Assembly: GCF_006334915.2 (NCBI RefSeq)
Contig: NZ_VDMA02000034.1
Coordinates: forward strand, 1 to 64,000
Direction of reading: 5' to 3'
Length of the DNA: 64,000 nucleotides
Source: Microbispora catharanthi
GTDB lineage: Bacteria > Actinomycetota > Actinomycetes > Streptosporangiales > Streptosporangiaceae
A program made the position numbers and the translations under genes. Below, piece after piece: positions 62,189-64,000 of the stretch. The notes beneath the pieces were generated by a model. It had not been told where the DNA came from, did no database searches, and saw only the letters and a program-made list of their open reading frames with translations. How positions within the stretch are numbered: the first letter of the stretch is position 1; each line of letters begins with the position of its first letter.

Positions 62189-64000
62189 ATGGCCACGGCC
62201 TGGTTCGGCATCTTGGGACCGATGGACGTCCGGTTGGACGGCCGCCCGGTGGTGCTGCACGGGCCACGGCAGGAAAGAACGCTGGCGGCGCTGCTGCTCG
62301 ACGCCGGCCGGGTCGTCACCGTGGACCAGCTCGTGGACGTCGTGTGGGAGGAGCCGCCCGCCTCCGCGCGCCGGCAGATCCAGGACCTGGTCACCCGGCT
62401 GCGCCGGATGCTGGTCGACGCCGGGGCCGCTCCCGGCCTGATCACCACGCAGCGCGCGGGCTACCTGCTGCAACCCGGCGAGCACGGCCTGGACACCCGT
62501 ACTTTCGAGGCCGTAGCCGCCGCGGCGCGCCAGACCGCCGACCGGGACCCGGCGGGGGCCGTCGCCGCATACCGGGAGGCGCTGTCGTTGTGGCGCGGCG
62601 CCTTCCTGGCCGGCATGCGGGGCTGGGCCTTCGAGGGCGCGGCCAGGATCTGGCAGGAGCGCCGGCTCGCGGTCGTGGAGGAGTGCCTGGCGCTGGAGCT
62701 CTCGCTGGGCCGTCATGGCGAGGTCACCGCCGAGGCCCTGGCGCTGGTGGAGCAGCATCCGTTCCGGGAGTCCCTGGTCGAGCTGCTGATGCGTGCATTG
62801 CACGGTTCGGGCAGGCTGGCCGACGCCCTCGACGCCTACCGGGCCCTGCAACAGCGGCTGGCCGACGAGCTGGGCCTCGACCCCGGCGCCGACCTGCGAC
62901 GCCTGCACGACACCCTGCTGCGCTCCCAGGCCGGGCCCGCGGCCACCACCGTTCGCCCGGCCCGGCACGTCGCCGCGATGCTGCCCCCGGACGTGTACGG
63001 CTTCACCGGCCGCGAGGGCGAACTGGCCAGGCTGGACGCCCTGCTCGCCAGGGCCGGCGAGCAGCCCACGGCCCTGGTCGTCGCCGCCGTGACCGGCGCC
63101 CCAGGCGTGGGCAAGACCGCGCTCGCCGTCCACTGGGCCCACCGCGTACGTGACCGGTTCCCCGACGGCCAGCTCTACGTGAATCTGCGCGGCTTCGACC
63201 AGAGCGGGCGGCCGATGACCCCGGTCGAGGCCATGCGCGCCTTCCTCGACGCCCTGGGAGTGCCGACCGATCGCGTCCCCGCTGGGATCGAGGCCCAGAC
63301 CGGGCTCTACCGTAGCCTGCTGGCCGGGCGCCGGACGCTGATCGTGCTGGACAACGCGCGCGACGCCGAGCAGGTCCGGCCGCTGCTGCCCGGCGGGCCC
63401 GGCTGCCTGGTGCTGGTGACCAGCCGCGACCAGCTCCCGGCCCTGATCGCCGCCGAGGGCGCCCATCCGGTCCGTCTCGGCCTGCTGTCCGACACCGAGG
63501 CCCGCGAACTGCTCGCCCACCGGCTGGGCGGCGAACGGGTGACCGCGGACCCCGGCGCGACGGCGGAGATCATCGCCCGGTGCGCGCGGCTGCCGCTGGC
63601 CCTGGCCGTCATCGCGGCCCGCGCGGCCACCCACCCCGACTTCCCGCTGGCCGCCATCGCCGGCGAACTGCCCGCCGTGCACGACAACCTGGACGCCTTC
63701 GACGCCGGTGGCCCCGGGACGCAGGTGCGGTGCGTCTTCTCCTGGTCACACCAGGCGCTGAGCCCAGGGGCGGCGCGCATGTTCCGGCTGCTCGGCCTGC
63801 ATCCAGGGCCCGATTTCGGCGTGCGGTCGGCGGCCGGTCTCGCGGGCCTGCCGGTCGAGCGGGCCCGTCCGCTGCTGGCCGAGCTGTGCCGCGCCCACCT
63901 TCTCACCCAGCACGTCCCCGGCCGCTACACCTTCCACGACCTGCTGCGCGCCCACGCCGTCGAGCTGACCCAGGCGTTCACCCCGGAGGCCGAACGCAGG
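62189..64000 (+). CDS. AfsR/SARP-family regulator (BTAD and NB-ARC), runs off right edge
   Basis: 604 codons visible, no stop. Residues 1-95 form the OmpR-like winged helix (LGPMDVRLDGRPVVLHGPRQ, LVTRLRRML), 100-245 the bacterial transcriptional activation domain (FRESLVELLMRALHGSGRLA, ALDAYRALQQRLADELG), and from 265 an NB-ARC ATPase with VTGAPGVGKTALAVHWAH and [22 protein letters not shown] repeats probably follow beyond the window. SARP proteins activate antibiotic clusters by binding direct heptamer repeats. ATG at 62189 after a G-rich ribosome site. It is divergent from the pseudo-subtilase gene, which may be its target. Confidence 0.9.
   Translation, partial: MATAWFGILGPMDVRLDGRPVVLHGPRQERTLAALLLDAGRVVTVDQLVDVVWEEPPASARRQIQDLVTRLRRMLVDAGAAPGLITTQRAGYLLQPGEHGLDTRTFEAVAAAARQTADRDPAGAVAAYREALSLWRGAFLAGMRGWAFEGAARIWQERRLAVVEECLALELSLGRHGEVTAEALALVEQHPFRESLVELLMRALHGSGRLADALDAYRALQQRLADELGLDPGADLRRLHDTLLRSQAGPAATTVRPARHVAAMLPPDVYGFTGREGELARLDALLARAGEQPTALVVAAVTGAPGVGKTALAVHWAHRVRDRFPDGQLYVNLRGFDQSGRPMTPVEAMRAFLDALGVPTDRVPAGIEAQTGLYRSLLAGRRTLIVLDNARDAEQVRPLLPGGPGCLVLVTSRDQLPALIAAEGAHPVRLGLLSDTEARELLAHRLGGERVTADPGATAEIIARCARLPLALAVIAARAATHPDFPLAAIAGELPAVHDNLDAFDAGGPGTQVRCVFSWSHQALSPGAARMFRLLGLHPGPDFGVRSAAGLAGLPVERARPLLAELCRAHLLTQHVPGRYTFHDLLRAHAVELTQAFTPEAERR

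Overview
The window is 64 kb of very GC-rich DNA. Gene density is high, GTG and TTG starts are common, and several genes start at or within a few bases of a likely transcription start (leaderless style). Family content points to a filamentous actinobacterium: a class I lysyl-tRNA synthetase, a stand-alone NuoD paralogue, DUF3180, DUF2520 and DUF2342-type proteins, a SAM-IV riboswitch and an AfsR/SARP regulator. My inference is a Streptosporangiales-like genus; nothing here fixes the genus.

1-5 kb: the N-terminal part of a Gly/Tyr/Gln repeat protein, an ArgA-type N-acetyltransferase, a c-di-AMP (ydaO) riboswitch controlling an NlpC/P60 cell-wall hydrolase, a small LuxR-type HTH protein, and a divergent HxlR regulator/MDR oxidoreductase pair. 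5-13 kb: cofactor and translation genes on the minus strand: DUF2520 protein-panC, then nadB-nadC (one fused frame)-coaX-lysS. A divergent TetR/methyltransferase pair sits between panC and nadBC. 13-18 kb: a MidA-like methyltransferase, an ABM protein, a P450, a pentapeptide-repeat protein and a SAM-IV riboswitch ahead of a class V aminotransferase. 18-30 kb: an orphan XRE antitoxin with a possible toxin stub, nuoD2, then the conserved actinobacterial block (transcribed leftward) dac-DUF2342 metalloprotease-tilS-hpt-ftsH-folE-folP-NTF2-like-folB-folK-DUF3180, with ppa divergent from dac. This block joins folate synthesis, purine salvage, tRNA modification, membrane proteolysis and peptidoglycan trimming.

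30-44 kb: a second NlpC/P60 hydrolase; an unusual ECF sigma factor fused to a zinc anti-sigma motif, a membrane helix and a very long Pro/Gly-rich tail; a saccharopine-dehydrogenase-like reductase; a lipoprotein; an ABC-F ATPase; a two-gene acid-activation/reduction module resembling EhpF/EhpG; an alpha/beta hydrolase; a GNAT protein; and an unidentified 344-residue protein.

44-64 kb is accessory in character. It holds a methyltransferase, a secreted protein built from about 17 RPVT repeats convergent with an ECF sigma gene, a DUF11 surface protein, a crystallin-J1-like pair, a STAND (XRE-NB-ARC-TPR) regulator, AhpD and DUF1801 proteins, a serine hydrolase, a peroxiredoxin, an ECF sigma/soluble zinc anti-sigma pair, a fused cytochrome b-molybdopterin reductase, a secreted protein of two carbohydrate-binding-like modules, a lipoprotein metallopeptidase translationally coupled to a degenerate membrane-anchored subtilase, and the start of an AfsR/SARP regulator running off the right edge.

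The best novelty candidates are the RPVT-repeat protein with its neighbouring sigma gene, the sigma/anti-sigma fusion, the EhpF/EhpG-like cassette outside any phenazine cluster, and the metallopeptidase/pseudo-subtilase pair. I saw no tRNA, rRNA, CRISPR array or intact insertion sequence.
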